Source: Bacteroidota bacterium
Lineage (GTDB): Bacteria > Bacteroidota > Ignavibacteria > Ignavibacteriales > Melioribacteraceae
DNA length: 29,948 nt
Reading direction: 5' to 3'
NCBI GenBank assembly: GCA_023447335.1
Contig: JAEXOD010000050.1
Span: forward strand, 1 to 29,948
Positions 17,479-25,774 of this stretch are shown piece after piece. The notes beneath the pieces were generated by a model. That model did not search any database. It was not told the origin of the DNA and saw only the letters and a program-made list of their open reading frames with translations. Position 1 is the first letter of the stretch. Each line of letters opens with the position of its first letter. The position numbers and the translations under genes are program-made.

Positions 17479-18755
17479 TAAATCTGTATTTCCTCAAATT
17501 TATTTTCAACATCGATATTTGCAAGCATATTTTTCTTACCTGCAATCATTTTTAACATTTTAGTTTCATCAAGCTCACGTATTGCAAATTCTTGAATATC
17601 TTCTATAGTAACATTATCTATTGATAGAATAGTTTCATCGGCATTTTTAATTCTGCCAAAATTTATGTAGGAATGAGCCATCCTTGAAGCTCTGTTACTC
17701 ATACTCTCAAGCCCCATCCAGTAACTTCCCTTCAAATATTCTTTAACACGATTAAGTTCGTTTTTGCTTACCGGTTTTTCTCTTAACTTCTTAAACTCAT
17801 CAGTAATTAAATTATAAGCTTTCTCCATATTTTTTTCATTCGTGGATAAAAAAACTCCGATTGTCGAAATATCTGAAAATGAATTTAAAAATGAGTTAAT
17901 TTGATAAGAAATTCCGTTTTTTTCTCTAAGTCTTTGAAATAATCTCGAGCTACTGGTTTCTCCTAATAAGTTTGATAAAATATTTAACTTAATCCTATCA
18001 TCATCTTTATAACCAATTGTCGTTTTCCCCATTAAAAAATATATTTGTGCAATTTCTTTTTTTAGAAACACATTATTTTGATGATTTAACTGAAGAGGAT
18101 ATCTTTTTATTTTTTGTCCGACTTTTAAATTAGTCAAATACTTATTAGCATATTCGGTAACTTTATTATGTTCTATTGCCCCGGAAGCAACTATTAATAA
18201 ATTATTTGTATTATATCTTAAGTAATTATAATCTCTTAGAATTTCATGCGTAAAAGTAAAGATACTTTCCTCGTTTCCCAAAATTGGGTATCTTAATGAA
18301 TTTCCCGCATAAATCACTTCTTCAAATTTATCAAAAATAAAATCTTCGGGAGTATCTTCAACATCTTTTAATTCTTCTAAAATTACATTTGCCTCTTTTT
18401 TTATTTCACTCTCCTTAAAAACCGAATTTTGAATCATGTCACTTATCACTTCAAAACTTTTTTCCGCATATTTACCTAAGCCTCTAACGTAAAAGCAGGT
18501 TAATTCTTTGGAAGTATAAGCGTTTAAATAACCGCCGACCGATTCAATTTCGTCAGATATTTTGCGAGAAGTTCTTTTAGTTGTTCCCTTAAAAACCATA
18601 TGTTCTATAAAATGGCTTATCCCGTTAATAGAGTCTGTTTCGTCTCTACTACCCGATGTAATCCAAAAACCGAGTGCAAACGACTTAACATGCGGAACAT
18701 TTTCGGTTATAACGGTTATTCCGTTTTCCAATTGGGATATATTATAATTAAACAC
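17478..18755 (-). CDS. M16-family zinc peptidase (processing-peptidase-like)
   Basis: The 425-residue protein resembles the beta subunit of mitochondrial processing peptidase and bacterial PqqL/YmxG-type enzymes. The inverted zinc motif HxxEH is at His48, Glu51, His52 (SHFIEHMVFKGT), and the third zinc ligand falls about 76 residues on in NVILEELKDVED (Glu127/128), the proper M16 spacing. The catalytically poor second M16 domain (about 180-370) includes SSRLFQRLREKNGISYQI, the usual substrate-groove loop. There is no signal peptide, so it acts in the cytoplasm unless exported otherwise. The start is GTG at 18755. A good promoter lies just upstream, making this the first gene of the block with nuoGHI. 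It overlaps nuoG by one base. Substrates are unknown. Confidence 0.94.
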   Translation of the reverse strand: MFNYNISQLENGITVITENVPHVKSFALGFWITSGSRDETDSINGISHFIEHMVFKGTTKRTSRKISDEIESVGGYLNAYTSKELTCFYVRGLGKYAEKSFEVISDMIQNSVFKESEIKKEANVILEELKDVEDTPEDFIFDKFEEVIYAGNSLRYPILGNEESIFTFTHEILRDYNYLRYNTNNLLIVASGAIEHNKVTEYANKYLTNLKVGQKIKRYPLQLNHQNNVFLKKEIAQIYFLMGKTTIGYKDDDRIKLNILSNLLGETSSSRLFQRLREKNGISYQINSFLNSFSDISTIGVFLSTNEKNMEKAYNLITDEFKKLREKPVSKNELNRVKEYLKGSYWMGLESMSNRASRMAHSYINFGRIKNADETILSIDNVTIEDIQEFAIRELDETKMLKMIAGKKNMLANIDVENKFEEIQI

Positions 18756-18789
18756 TAATTATCTCTTTTTTTATGCAATTTAAACTTTA

Positions 18790-18818
18790 AATATAGATAA
18801 ACAAATATTTTAAATCAA
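18790..18818 (-). promoter_or_regulatory. Sigma-70-type promoter for the M16-nuoGHI block
   Basis: On the minus strand TTGATT (18818-18813) and TATATT (18795-18790) are 17 bases apart (4/6 and 5/6 to consensus). A start near 18783 gives a leader of about 28 bases to the GTG at 18755. Confidence 0.5.
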
Positions 18819-19112
18819 GGAAAGATTTTTAAAGATGTTACACCGAATTACGTCATGTTTATATCAATTTAGCACAAGTTAACTTTGTAAAAAATAAATG
18901 AAATTTAACTAACAAATGATTTAAATATGTAAATAAATTTTCTTAAAACATTTCGGTTTTATTCACTCCGTTTATTTATAAACAATGTGATTTGGTAACA
19001 TCAATTTATAACGCAACGACCTTTGTTCAAAATAATTTCAATCACATAATTAGAGATAATATTCGAAAAATGAATTTATGTTAATCTCTAATCGATTCCT
19101 ATAAAAATTACT
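18819..19112. other. Non-coding AT-rich spacer
   Basis: No reading frame on either strand looks like a gene. The spacer holds one clear inverted repeat near its right end (19049-19092, listed separately) and a short GTTTA/TAAAC dyad near 18977. Together with the broken gene to its right it looks like decayed DNA. Confidence 0.6.
19049..19092. repeat. Inverted repeat with 9-base perfect arms
   Basis: ATTAGAGAT (19049-19057) and ATCTCTAAT (19084-19092) are perfect reverse complements 26 bases apart. They lie just past the 3' end of the broken winged-helix gene. There is no T run, so it is not a standard terminator. I found no matching copy at the other side that would mark an element end. Confidence 0.45.
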
Positions 19113-19462
19113 TTATCTTTGTTTTTCAGTTTCTATCGGTATCTTCCATTGTTCACCAAAATCCCCTCCAATTAGTTCAATTAAACCCGTCTGTTTTAGA
19201 GCAACAATATGCTTTTGAACAGCGGACTCATTAATTTTAAGCAAATTAGAAATTTCTCTTCTTGAAATAAAAGAATTTACCTGAATAAGAATCAAAACGT
19301 TTCTTTGAATTTTAGAAGATTTTATAAAATTGCTTGTCTGACCACCTGTCTGACCACTTGTCTGACCACTTGTCTGTCCCCTGACTGTTCCATGTCAGTC
19401 CCCTGTCTGTTCCCTGTTGTTTTGTAATCATTGGCTATAAGGAGAATTTTTTCTTTACTCAT
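19113..19462 (-). pseudogene. Broken winged-helix protein, C-terminal remnant with a GQT repeat
   Basis: From 19394 down to a stop at 19113 the minus strand encodes a short (G-Q-T-S/G) repeat, then a linker and a typical winged helix: FISRREISNLLKINESAVQK, HIVALKQTGLIELIGG, WKIPIE. This resembles the C-terminal end of AlbA_2/RecG-like ATP-binding regulators, which carry such GGQT-type repeats before a wHTH. The frame is closed by TGA at 19395-19397 and has no ATG or GTG; the only start is TTG at 19295, inside the fold. A second frame opens with ATG at 19462 (MSKEKILLIANDYK...), runs through the same repeat region and stops at 19322. A single-base shift within the repeat would join the two. 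Either a decayed large gene or a frameshifted small gene fits. Confidence 0.6.
19334..19381. repeat. Four tandem 12-base units inside the broken gene
   Basis: Three near-identical units (TTGTCTGACCAC, CTGTCTGACCAC, TTGTCTGACCAC) and a fourth variant, TTGTCTGTCCCC, are in direct tandem. More decayed copies run on to about 19417. On the minus strand they encode the GQTS/GQTG repeat. The unit length is a multiple of three, so copy-number change would not shift the frame. Confidence 0.85.
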
Positions 19463-19545
19463 CGAATTAAAAGTAATGTTAAAATAATTAATTTCTGCGA
19501 AATATTCCGACTATGTATTATTATTAGTCTTCAACTGTAATAACA

Positions 19546-19574
19546 AAAAAGACGCCTTTTTAGGGCGTCTTTTT
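19546..19574 (-). terminator. Intrinsic terminator of the pyruvate dehydrogenase operon
   Basis: AAAAAGACGCC (19546-19556) and GGCGTCTTTTT (19564-19574) form an 11-base-pair stem with a seven-base loop. Read on the minus strand it ends in T6, about 48 bases after the lpdA stop. It has A/T tracts on both sides and could also work rightward. Confidence 0.9.
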
Positions 19575-19621
19575 ATAATAACAACTTACTCCGTTTTCAG
19601 GAAAAATTATAAACTATTATA

Positions 19622-21037
19622 CTATTTTTTCGGTCTATACATATGAGTTGATTGTCCGAAAAATACTTCGGCAGATTCCATTACAGATTCTGATAAAGTC
19701 GGATGCGGATGTATAGACAAAGCTAAATCTTTTGCGGTTGCAGCCATTTCTATTGCAACAACTCCTTCAGCAATCATTTCGCCTGCATTTACTCCTACAA
19801 TTCCTACACCTAAAATACGTTCGGTTTCAGGATCAACAAGTAATTTTGTTAAACCTTCGTTTCGATCAATTGTTGTTGCCCTACCGCTTGCACCCCAAGG
19901 AAATTTAGCTACTTCATATTTAATTCCCTTTTCTTTAGCTTCGGTTTCGGTTAAACCTGCCCAAGCTAATTCGGGATCTGTAAACACAACCGCCGGAATT
20001 GCGTTCGGTTCAAAAGCAACTTTGTGTCCCGCAATTGCTTCAACCGCAACTTTTCCTTCTGCACTTGCCTTGTGTGCCAACATAGGATTTCCGACAACAT
20101 CACCTATTGCATAAATTTTTGAATCCGCCGTTTTTAACTGCTCATCAACTTCAATAAAACCGCGTTGGTTTACTTTTACTTTTGTATTTTCCAAACCAAA
20201 GCCGGTTGTAACCGGTCTTCTACCTATCGAAATTAAAACTTTGTCAAATTCAACTTCTTCTTTGGGGGCTTTTTCCCCTTCAAATTTTACATATACTTTG
20301 TTATCTCTTACTTCTAAACCAACAACTTTAGTACTTAATAAAACCGAATCCATCTTTTTATTAATACTTTTTGTTAATACCATAGCCATATCTCTATCGG
20401 CACCGGGTAATAAACCGTTAGTCATTTCCACAACCGTAACTTTGCTCCCCAATGCAGAATATACAGAACCTAATTCAAGTCCTATATATCCGCCCCCTAT
20501 TACAAGTAATTTACCCGGAATATCGTTTAATTCTAATGCACCCGTGGAATCCATCACTAAAGGACTATCAATAGAAAGCCCGGGTATTTTTGTAGGAACA
20601 CTACCTGTTGCAATTATTACATTATCAAAAGTTAATTCTTCATTAGTACCGTCTAGTTTTTCAATAAACAAAGTATCCGAATTTTTAAAAGAAGCTTTAC
20701 CTAAAATGTAATTAATTTTTCGCTGTTTACTTAACATACCTAAACCGCCGGTTAATTTATTAACCACGCTTTCTTTCCAAGAACGCAGTTTATCTAAGTC
20801 AATCTTTGGTTTTTCAAAATAAATTCCCCAGTTTTTAGCTTCTTCCGTTTCGGTTAATAATTTAGCTACGTGCAGTAATGCTTTAGAAGGAATACATCCT
20901 CTATATAAACATACACCGCCCGGATTTTTTTCTAAGTTAATTAAAGTAACCTGCATTCCTAAATCTGCGGCTAAAAATGCTGCTGCATATCCTCCCGGAC
21001 CTGCGCCTATAACCGCTAATTGAGTATGGTTTGACAT
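19622..21037 (-). CDS. lpdA: Dihydrolipoyl dehydrogenase (E3 of pyruvate dehydrogenase)
   Basis: E3 reoxidises the dihydrolipoyl arm of E2 and passes electrons through FAD to NAD+. From ATG at 21037 (GGAG eight bases upstream) the protein is 471 residues. It has the FAD dinucleotide fold VIGAGPGGYAAA (9-20) and the redox-active disulphide in GGVCLYRGCIPSKALL (Cys43, Cys48). The NAD fold is VIGGGYIGLELGSVYSALG, the second FAD contact YAIGDVVGNPMLAHKA, and the catalytic His445-Glu450 pair HPHPTLSE. The frame is open 12 codons further to a TTG at 21073, but that overlaps aceF and lacks a ribosome site. It is the last gene of the operon, 25 bases after aceF. The position and order show it serves the pyruvate complex. 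Confidence 0.97.
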   Translation of the reverse strand: MSNHTQLAVIGAGPGGYAAAFLAADLGMQVTLINLEKNPGGVCLYRGCIPSKALLHVAKLLTETEEAKNWGIYFEKPKIDLDKLRSWKESVVNKLTGGLGMLSKQRKINYILGKASFKNSDTLFIEKLDGTNEELTFDNVIIATGSVPTKIPGLSIDSPLVMDSTGALELNDIPGKLLVIGGGYIGLELGSVYSALGSKVTVVEMTNGLLPGADRDMAMVLTKSINKKMDSVLLSTKVVGLEVRDNKVYVKFEGEKAPKEEVEFDKVLISIGRRPVTTGFGLENTKVKVNQRGFIEVDEQLKTADSKIYAIGDVVGNPMLAHKASAEGKVAVEAIAGHKVAFEPNAIPAVVFTDPELAWAGLTETEAKEKGIKYEVAKFPWGASGRATTIDRNEGLTKLLVDPETERILGVGIVGVNAGEMIAEGVVAIEMAATAKDLALSIHPHPTLSESVMESAEVFFGQSTHMYRPKK

Positions 21038-21062
21038 TCTATCTTCTCCGATTCTTAAGTTA

Positions 21063-22712
21063 TCATCCTTCAAGCGTTAACAAGAAAGGTTGTTCTAATG
21101 CGTTAATAATCCACCTAATAAATCTTGCACCGTCTGCTCCGTCTATAATTCTATGATCATAAGAAAGAGATAACGGTAGCATTAATCTTGGTTCAAATTT
21201 ACCGTCAATATAAACCGGCTCGCAAACCGATCTTGATACACCCAATATAGCAACTTCAGGTGAATTTACAATAGGGGTAAAATATGTTCCGCCTATTCCG
21301 CCTAAGTTACTTATCGAAAAATTACCGCCTTGCATATCATCTAATCCAAGTTTTTTATTTCTTGCTTTAATCGAAATTTCGTTTAATTCCAATGCTAGCT
21401 GTATAATGTTTTTCTTATCAACATCTTTTATAACCGGAACTAATAAACCTCTATCAGTATCTACAGCAACACCTATATTATAGTATTTTTTGTAAATAAC
21501 AGAATTATTCTGCATATCAACTGCTGAATTAAATTGAGGGAATACTTTTAATGCCGAAGCAATAACCTTTAATAATATTGCGGTTACGGTTAATTTAGCT
21601 CCTTTTGCTTCAACTTTAGAACTAAACATTTTTCTAATCTTCTCTAACTCCGTAATGTCAGCTTTATCAAACTGAGTTACTGCAGGAATATTACTCCATG
21701 CGTAAGATAAGTGTTTAGCTGTTTTCTGTCTTATATTAGACATTTCAACAACTTCAACTTCTCCGAATTTAGTAAAATCCGGTAAAGGCTCATGATAACC
21801 GAGGCTTGGAACCGCTGCTTGAGGGCTTGCAATTCTACTTTGATTCAAAGCTTTTGCAAAAGCTTTAACATCTTCAATTGATATTCTTCCGCTTTTTCCG
21901 CTACCACGCACCATATTAATATCAATCCCTATTTCACGAGCAAATCTGCGAACAGTCGGTGCTGCCGGAGCTATTTTACTCGGCATATTACTTTTTTCGG
22001 TAATTACCGGAGGAGATAATCTTTCTGGTTGCGGTGCTTCTACTTTTGGAGGAGCCGGAACAAATTTTGGTTCAATTACAGTTTCTTTAACAACTTCGGG
22101 TTGTTTAAATTCTTCAACCTTAGAAGATACCCCATCCACAGTAAAAATAACTTGTCCAACATTTGCTTTTTCACCGTTGTTAACAAACACTGCCGTAACG
22201 GTACCGGTCATTTCCGCCGGAATTTCAACAGTTGCTTTATCCGTTTCAATTTCTAATACAACAGTATCTTCCGTTATTTTATCACCAATTTTAACAAGTA
22301 CTTTTGTAATTGTGGCTGCCGATATATTTTCACCTAATTCAGGTAGTTTGAATTCGGCTTTTCCTGAATTTTTCACTTCGGATTTCTTTTCTTCAACTTT
22401 TAAATCAGGTTTTCGTTCTTCTTTTACTTCTGCTTTTATTGGCTCAACTTTAATTGGTTCAACGATAGCCTCGTCACCGGTTGTAAAAGTAAAAACAACC
22501 GAGCCAACCTTAACTTTTTCACCTTCTTTAATAAACACATCTTTTATAATTCCGTTAAATTCCGCAGGAACTTCAACGGTCGCTTTATCGGTCTCAATCT
22601 CTAATACAGATTGGTCTTCCGTAACTTTATCACCGGACTTCACATTAATTTTTACAATTTGGGCTGTCTCTATATTTTCGCCTAATTCCGGCAGTTTAAA
22701 TTCTTTTGTCAT
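21063..22712 (-). CDS. aceF: Dihydrolipoyllysine-residue acetyltransferase (E2 of pyruvate dehydrogenase)
   Basis: E2 carries acetyl groups on swinging lipoyl arms and transfers them to CoA; it also forms the core of the complex. The 549-residue protein has two lipoyl domains, each with an EIETDKATVE turn (lipoylated Lys43 and Lys159). These are followed by Pro/Glu/Lys-rich linkers. A peripheral-subunit-binding domain (about 247-285; PTVRRFAREIGIDINMVRG) docks E1 or E3. The catalytic domain ends with SYDHRIIDGADGARFI, containing active-site His520 and the DG pair at 524-525. ATG at 22712 follows AGG at slightly long spacing. It lies 30 bases after aceE. The two lipoyl domains are close copies, as expected from internal duplication. 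Confidence 0.97.
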   Translation of the reverse strand: MTKEFKLPELGENIETAQIVKINVKSGDKVTEDQSVLEIETDKATVEVPAEFNGIIKDVFIKEGEKVKVGSVVFTFTTGDEAIVEPIKVEPIKAEVKEERKPDLKVEEKKSEVKNSGKAEFKLPELGENISAATITKVLVKIGDKITEDTVVLEIETDKATVEIPAEMTGTVTAVFVNNGEKANVGQVIFTVDGVSSKVEEFKQPEVVKETVIEPKFVPAPPKVEAPQPERLSPPVITEKSNMPSKIAPAAPTVRRFAREIGIDINMVRGSGKSGRISIEDVKAFAKALNQSRIASPQAAVPSLGYHEPLPDFTKFGEVEVVEMSNIRQKTAKHLSYAWSNIPAVTQFDKADITELEKIRKMFSSKVEAKGAKLTVTAILLKVIASALKVFPQFNSAVDMQNNSVIYKKYYNIGVAVDTDRGLLVPVIKDVDKKNIIQLALELNEISIKARNKKLGLDDMQGGNFSISNLGGIGGTYFTPIVNSPEVAILGVSRSVCEPVYIDGKFEPRLMLPLSLSYDHRIIDGADGARFIRWIINALEQPFLLTLEG

Positions 22713-22742
22713 CTCTAATACCTATAAAATTTTGGCAATAAA

Positions 22743-25427
22743 TTAAGATTTATGAGGATTCTTTTTATTTGGGTCAATTCCCAAATCTTTAATAGCTTGT
22801 TTAAGTACATTCGCTTTTATTTTTCCGTCTTTAAATAAAGCAACAAGAGACGCATAAGCAATATGTTTTGCATCCACTTCAAAAAAGTCTCTTAAACTAG
22901 CTCTTCCTTCACTTCGTCCAAATCCGTATGTACCAAGTGTAACCAATTTACCCGGCAAATGTTTGGATATTGAATCTTTAATTATCTGAACATAATCACT
23001 TGCGGCAACAAATATTCCTTTTTCGTTTTTTGTAACTTCTTGTAAATACGATTCTTTTTGCTCATCAAACGGATTCATCATATTATGTCTTTCAACATCC
23101 ATAATATCAATATGCAACGCTTTATAACTAGTTACAGACCAAATATCCGCACTTACGCCATAATTTAATTCTAATATTTCTGCGGCTTTTATCACTTCGT
23201 TCATTATAGAACCGCTACCGAATAAATGTGCTTTTATTTTAGAATCCTTTTTATCAGATTTCTTAAATTTATATAACCCTTTTAAAATTCCTTCTTTTAT
23301 TCCATCTGCTTTTGGCAATGCAGGCATCGGGTAGTTTTCATTCATTACGGTTAAATAATAAAAAACATCTTCCTGTTTTTCGTACATTCTATAAATTCCG
23401 TCACGAATAATTACTGCTAATTCGTATGCAAATGCCGGATCATAAGTTTTAATAGTAGGTATAGGATAAGCAAGCAAATGGCTTTGACCATCCTGATGTT
23501 GTAATCCTTCACCGGCAAGGGTAGTTCTACCTGCCGTACCTCCGACTAAAAATCCTTTTACTCTCATATCTGCAGCAGCCCATGCTAAATCACCCATTCT
23601 TTGGAATCCAAACATACTATAATAAATATAAAACGGAATTGTATTTACTCCGTGATTTGCATATGCGGTACCGGCAGCAACAAAAGAAGACATCGAACCG
23701 GCTTCGGTAATTCCTTCTTCTAAAATTTGACCGTTAGTAGCTTCTTTATAATAAAGCAAACTATCTTTATCCACAGGTTCGTATAACTGTCCCACATGAG
23801 AATAAATGCCTATCTGACGGAACAAACCTTCCATACCAAAAGTACGTGCTTCATCCGGTACAATAGGAACGATAAGCTTCCCTACTTCTTTATCTCTTAA
23901 TAGCTTCGATAATATTCTTACAAAAACCATAGTTGTAGATACTTCTCTACCGTCTGTTCCTGAGTAAAACTCTTCAAATAATTCTTCGCTCGGTGTTTGA
24001 ATTGGTTGATTCTTAACTATTCTTTTAGGAACATAACCACCCAACATTTTTCTTCTTTCTTTAAGATATTTTATTTCCGGGCTATCTTCTGAAGGACGGA
24101 AAAACGGAGCCTTAACAACTTCTTCATCGCTTAAAGGAATTCCAAAACGGGTTCTAAATTCTCTTAATTCTTCTTCATTTAATTTCTTTTGGCTATGTGT
24201 AATATTTTTACCCTCACCCGCTTCTCCTAATCCGTAACCTTTAACCGTTTTAGCTAAAATTACAGTAGGTGCTCCTTTAAATTCTACGGCAGCTTTGTAA
24301 GCAGCATAAACCTTTTCCGGATCATGCCCGCCTCGTTTCATATTCTCAAGTTCTTCATCCGTATATTGTTCAACAAGTTTCAATAATTCTGGATATTTTC
24401 CAAAGAAATGTTTTCGGATATAGGCACCCCCTTCAACAATATATTTTTGATATTCACCGTCAACTACTTCACTCATACGTTTAATTAAAAGTCCGGTTGT
24501 ATCTTTTTCTAATAAAACATCCCATTCGCTACCCCAAATAACTTTAATAACATTCCATCCGGCACCGCGAAATACTGCTTCTAATTCTTGAATAATTTTT
24601 CCGTTACCGCGAACAGGTCCGTCTAATCGTTGTAAATTACAATTAATAACAAAAATTAAATTATCTAATTTTTCACGAGCTGCTAACGAAATTGCTCCTA
24701 ATGTTTCAGGTTCATCAGTTTCACCGTCACCTAAAAACGCCCAAACTTTAGTACCGTGATCGTGCTTTAAACCTCTATCTTCTAAATATCTTTTAAATCG
24801 AGCCTGATATATTGCCATAATTGGACCTAACCCCATAGATACAGTCGGGAATTCCCAAAAATCAGGCATTAACCATGGATGAGGATAGGAGGATAAACCA
24901 CCGTTTCCTTTTAACTCTCTTCTAAAATTTTCGAGTTGTTCTTTACTAATACGTCCTTCTAAAAATGCACGACTGTATATTCCGGGAGCTGCATGCCCTT
25001 GGAAAAAGATAATGTCACCTTCCGAATTTTCATCTTTACCTTTAAAAAAATGATTAAATCCAATTTCATATAAAGTAGCGGCACTTGCATAAGTGGAAAT
25101 ATGTCCGCCTATTCCGTTTTCTTCTTTATTTGCCCTAACTACCATTGCCATAGCGTTCCAACGAATAATACTCTTTATTCTGCGTTCAATTTCTCTTCCG
25201 CCGGGAAACTTAGCTTCTTTTGCATAAGGAATAGTATTTATATAGGGAGTATTTGCCGTAAACGGTAAATCTACTCCAGATTGATGTGCATAAGTATCTA
25301 AGTCATGCAATAGACGCTTAACTTTTTCCGGTCCGCCTTCTTGTAAAACATATTCTAAGGATTCAAGCCATTCACGTACTTCTAATTCATCATCCGTTAG
25401 CTTGTTATAATTTAAGTTTTCTTCCAT
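22743..25427 (-). CDS. aceE: Pyruvate dehydrogenase E1, homodimeric type
   Basis: AceE decarboxylates pyruvate using thiamine diphosphate and acetylates the E2 lipoyl arm, giving acetyl-CoA. The 894-residue length matches the single-chain homodimeric E1 of E. coli (887), not the alpha/beta type. Features are the N-terminal RIKSIIRWNAMAMVVRAN (83-100), FFQGHAAPGIYSR (141-153), and the thiamine diphosphate fold running from GDGETDEPE (233-241) to NCNLQRLDGPVRGN (262-275). Further on are LGEAGEGKNITHSQKK, GLQHQDGQSH and the C-terminal LGTYGFGRSEGRASLRDFF. ATG at 25427 follows AGG. It is the first gene of aceE-aceF-lpdA. A pyruvate-responsive repressor gene is not adjacent. Confidence 0.98.
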   Translation of the reverse strand: MEENLNYNKLTDDELEVREWLESLEYVLQEGGPEKVKRLLHDLDTYAHQSGVDLPFTANTPYINTIPYAKEAKFPGGREIERRIKSIIRWNAMAMVVRANKEENGIGGHISTYASAATLYEIGFNHFFKGKDENSEGDIIFFQGHAAPGIYSRAFLEGRISKEQLENFRRELKGNGGLSSYPHPWLMPDFWEFPTVSMGLGPIMAIYQARFKRYLEDRGLKHDHGTKVWAFLGDGETDEPETLGAISLAAREKLDNLIFVINCNLQRLDGPVRGNGKIIQELEAVFRGAGWNVIKVIWGSEWDVLLEKDTTGLLIKRMSEVVDGEYQKYIVEGGAYIRKHFFGKYPELLKLVEQYTDEELENMKRGGHDPEKVYAAYKAAVEFKGAPTVILAKTVKGYGLGEAGEGKNITHSQKKLNEEELREFRTRFGIPLSDEEVVKAPFFRPSEDSPEIKYLKERRKMLGGYVPKRIVKNQPIQTPSEELFEEFYSGTDGREVSTTMVFVRILSKLLRDKEVGKLIVPIVPDEARTFGMEGLFRQIGIYSHVGQLYEPVDKDSLLYYKEATNGQILEEGITEAGSMSSFVAAGTAYANHGVNTIPFYIYYSMFGFQRMGDLAWAAADMRVKGFLVGGTAGRTTLAGEGLQHQDGQSHLLAYPIPTIKTYDPAFAYELAVIIRDGIYRMYEKQEDVFYYLTVMNENYPMPALPKADGIKEGILKGLYKFKKSDKKDSKIKAHLFGSGSIMNEVIKAAEILELNYGVSADIWSVTSYKALHIDIMDVERHNMMNPFDEQKESYLQEVTKNEKGIFVAASDYVQIIKDSISKHLPGKLVTLGTYGFGRSEGRASLRDFFEVDAKHIAYASLVALFKDGKIKANVLKQAIKDLGIDPNKKNPHKS

Positions 25428-25469
25428 ATTTTTACCTATATTAATTAAAACTATTATTCTAACATCTCT

Positions 25470-25498
25470 ATTATAAAATTAGTTTAATAATTTACGAA
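25470..25498 (-). promoter_or_regulatory. Candidate promoter of the aceE operon
   Basis: On the minus strand a perfect TATAAT (25475-25470) lies 17 bases after TTCGTA (25498-25493), a weak -35. The start would be near 25463, giving a leader of about 36 bases. The rest of the 347-base divergent gap is AT-rich and includes two direct AAATATTTT-type repeats near 25520-25540. Confidence 0.35.
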
Positions 25499-25641
25499 AT
25501 TTTTGCTTATGGTTCTTCAAATATTTTAAATATTTTAAATAACGGAATAGCAAGAATCGTGAAAATTTCTTAAAAAGACATGTAATTTTTACCGATTGCA
25601 GAGTGTTTATTTTAAGCAAATATTGATTTTAAAAATTACGT

Positions 25642-25670
25642 TTGTCGTTAAATAATTAACTTGCTATAAT
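25642..25670 (+). promoter_or_regulatory. Sigma-70-type promoter of the pilin-like operon
   Basis: TTGTCG (25642-25647), a 17-base spacer and a perfect TATAAT (25665-25670) make the best promoter match seen in the window. TTGC directly before the -10 adds a partial extended -10. The start would be near 25677, leaving a leader of nearly 100 bases before the ATG at 25775. Confidence 0.6.
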
Positions 25671-25696
25671 ACAACAAGTTAGCCAATTAATTGTAT

Positions 25697-25711
25697 CGGT
25701 AATATTTACCG
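25697..25711. promoter_or_regulatory. Inverted repeat in the leader of the pilin-like operon
   Basis: CGGTAA-TAT-TTACCG is a perfect dyad with six-base arms, about 20 bases downstream of the predicted transcription start, the place where a repressor would block transcription. Related TACCG/CGGTA half-sites occur nearby (25589-25594 and 25729-25734). It is too short to be a terminator. Confidence 0.35.
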
Positions 25712-25774
25712 TAATTTACTAGATTTTTCGGTATTATTTTTGATATATTTTTGCTAAACATGGAATTTTAAAAA

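Noticed and set aside
19334..19417. CRISPR-like or satellite repeat
   Set aside because: The units are 12 bases in direct tandem with no spacers, are in phase with a protein repeat (GQTS), and have no cas genes nearby.
19049..19545. Insertion sequence or integron remnant around the broken gene
   Set aside because: No transposase or integrase fragment and no matching terminal repeats or target duplication were found on the two sides. Only a local inverted repeat is present.
20241..20711. A 156-codon plus-strand frame
   Set aside because: It lies fully antisense to lpdA with low-complexity Ser/Thr/Leu translation and no ribosome site.
21038..21073. Extended N-terminus of lpdA starting at a TTG at 21073
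   Set aside because: It overlaps aceF, lacks a ribosome-binding site and adds residues before the normal FAD-fold start. ATG at 21037 has GGAG upstream.
22177..22746. A 189-codon plus-strand frame, Ser/Thr-rich
   Set aside because: It is antisense to the two lipoyl domains of aceF, whose codon use leaves the opposite strand open. Its translation is low-complexity and resembles no family.
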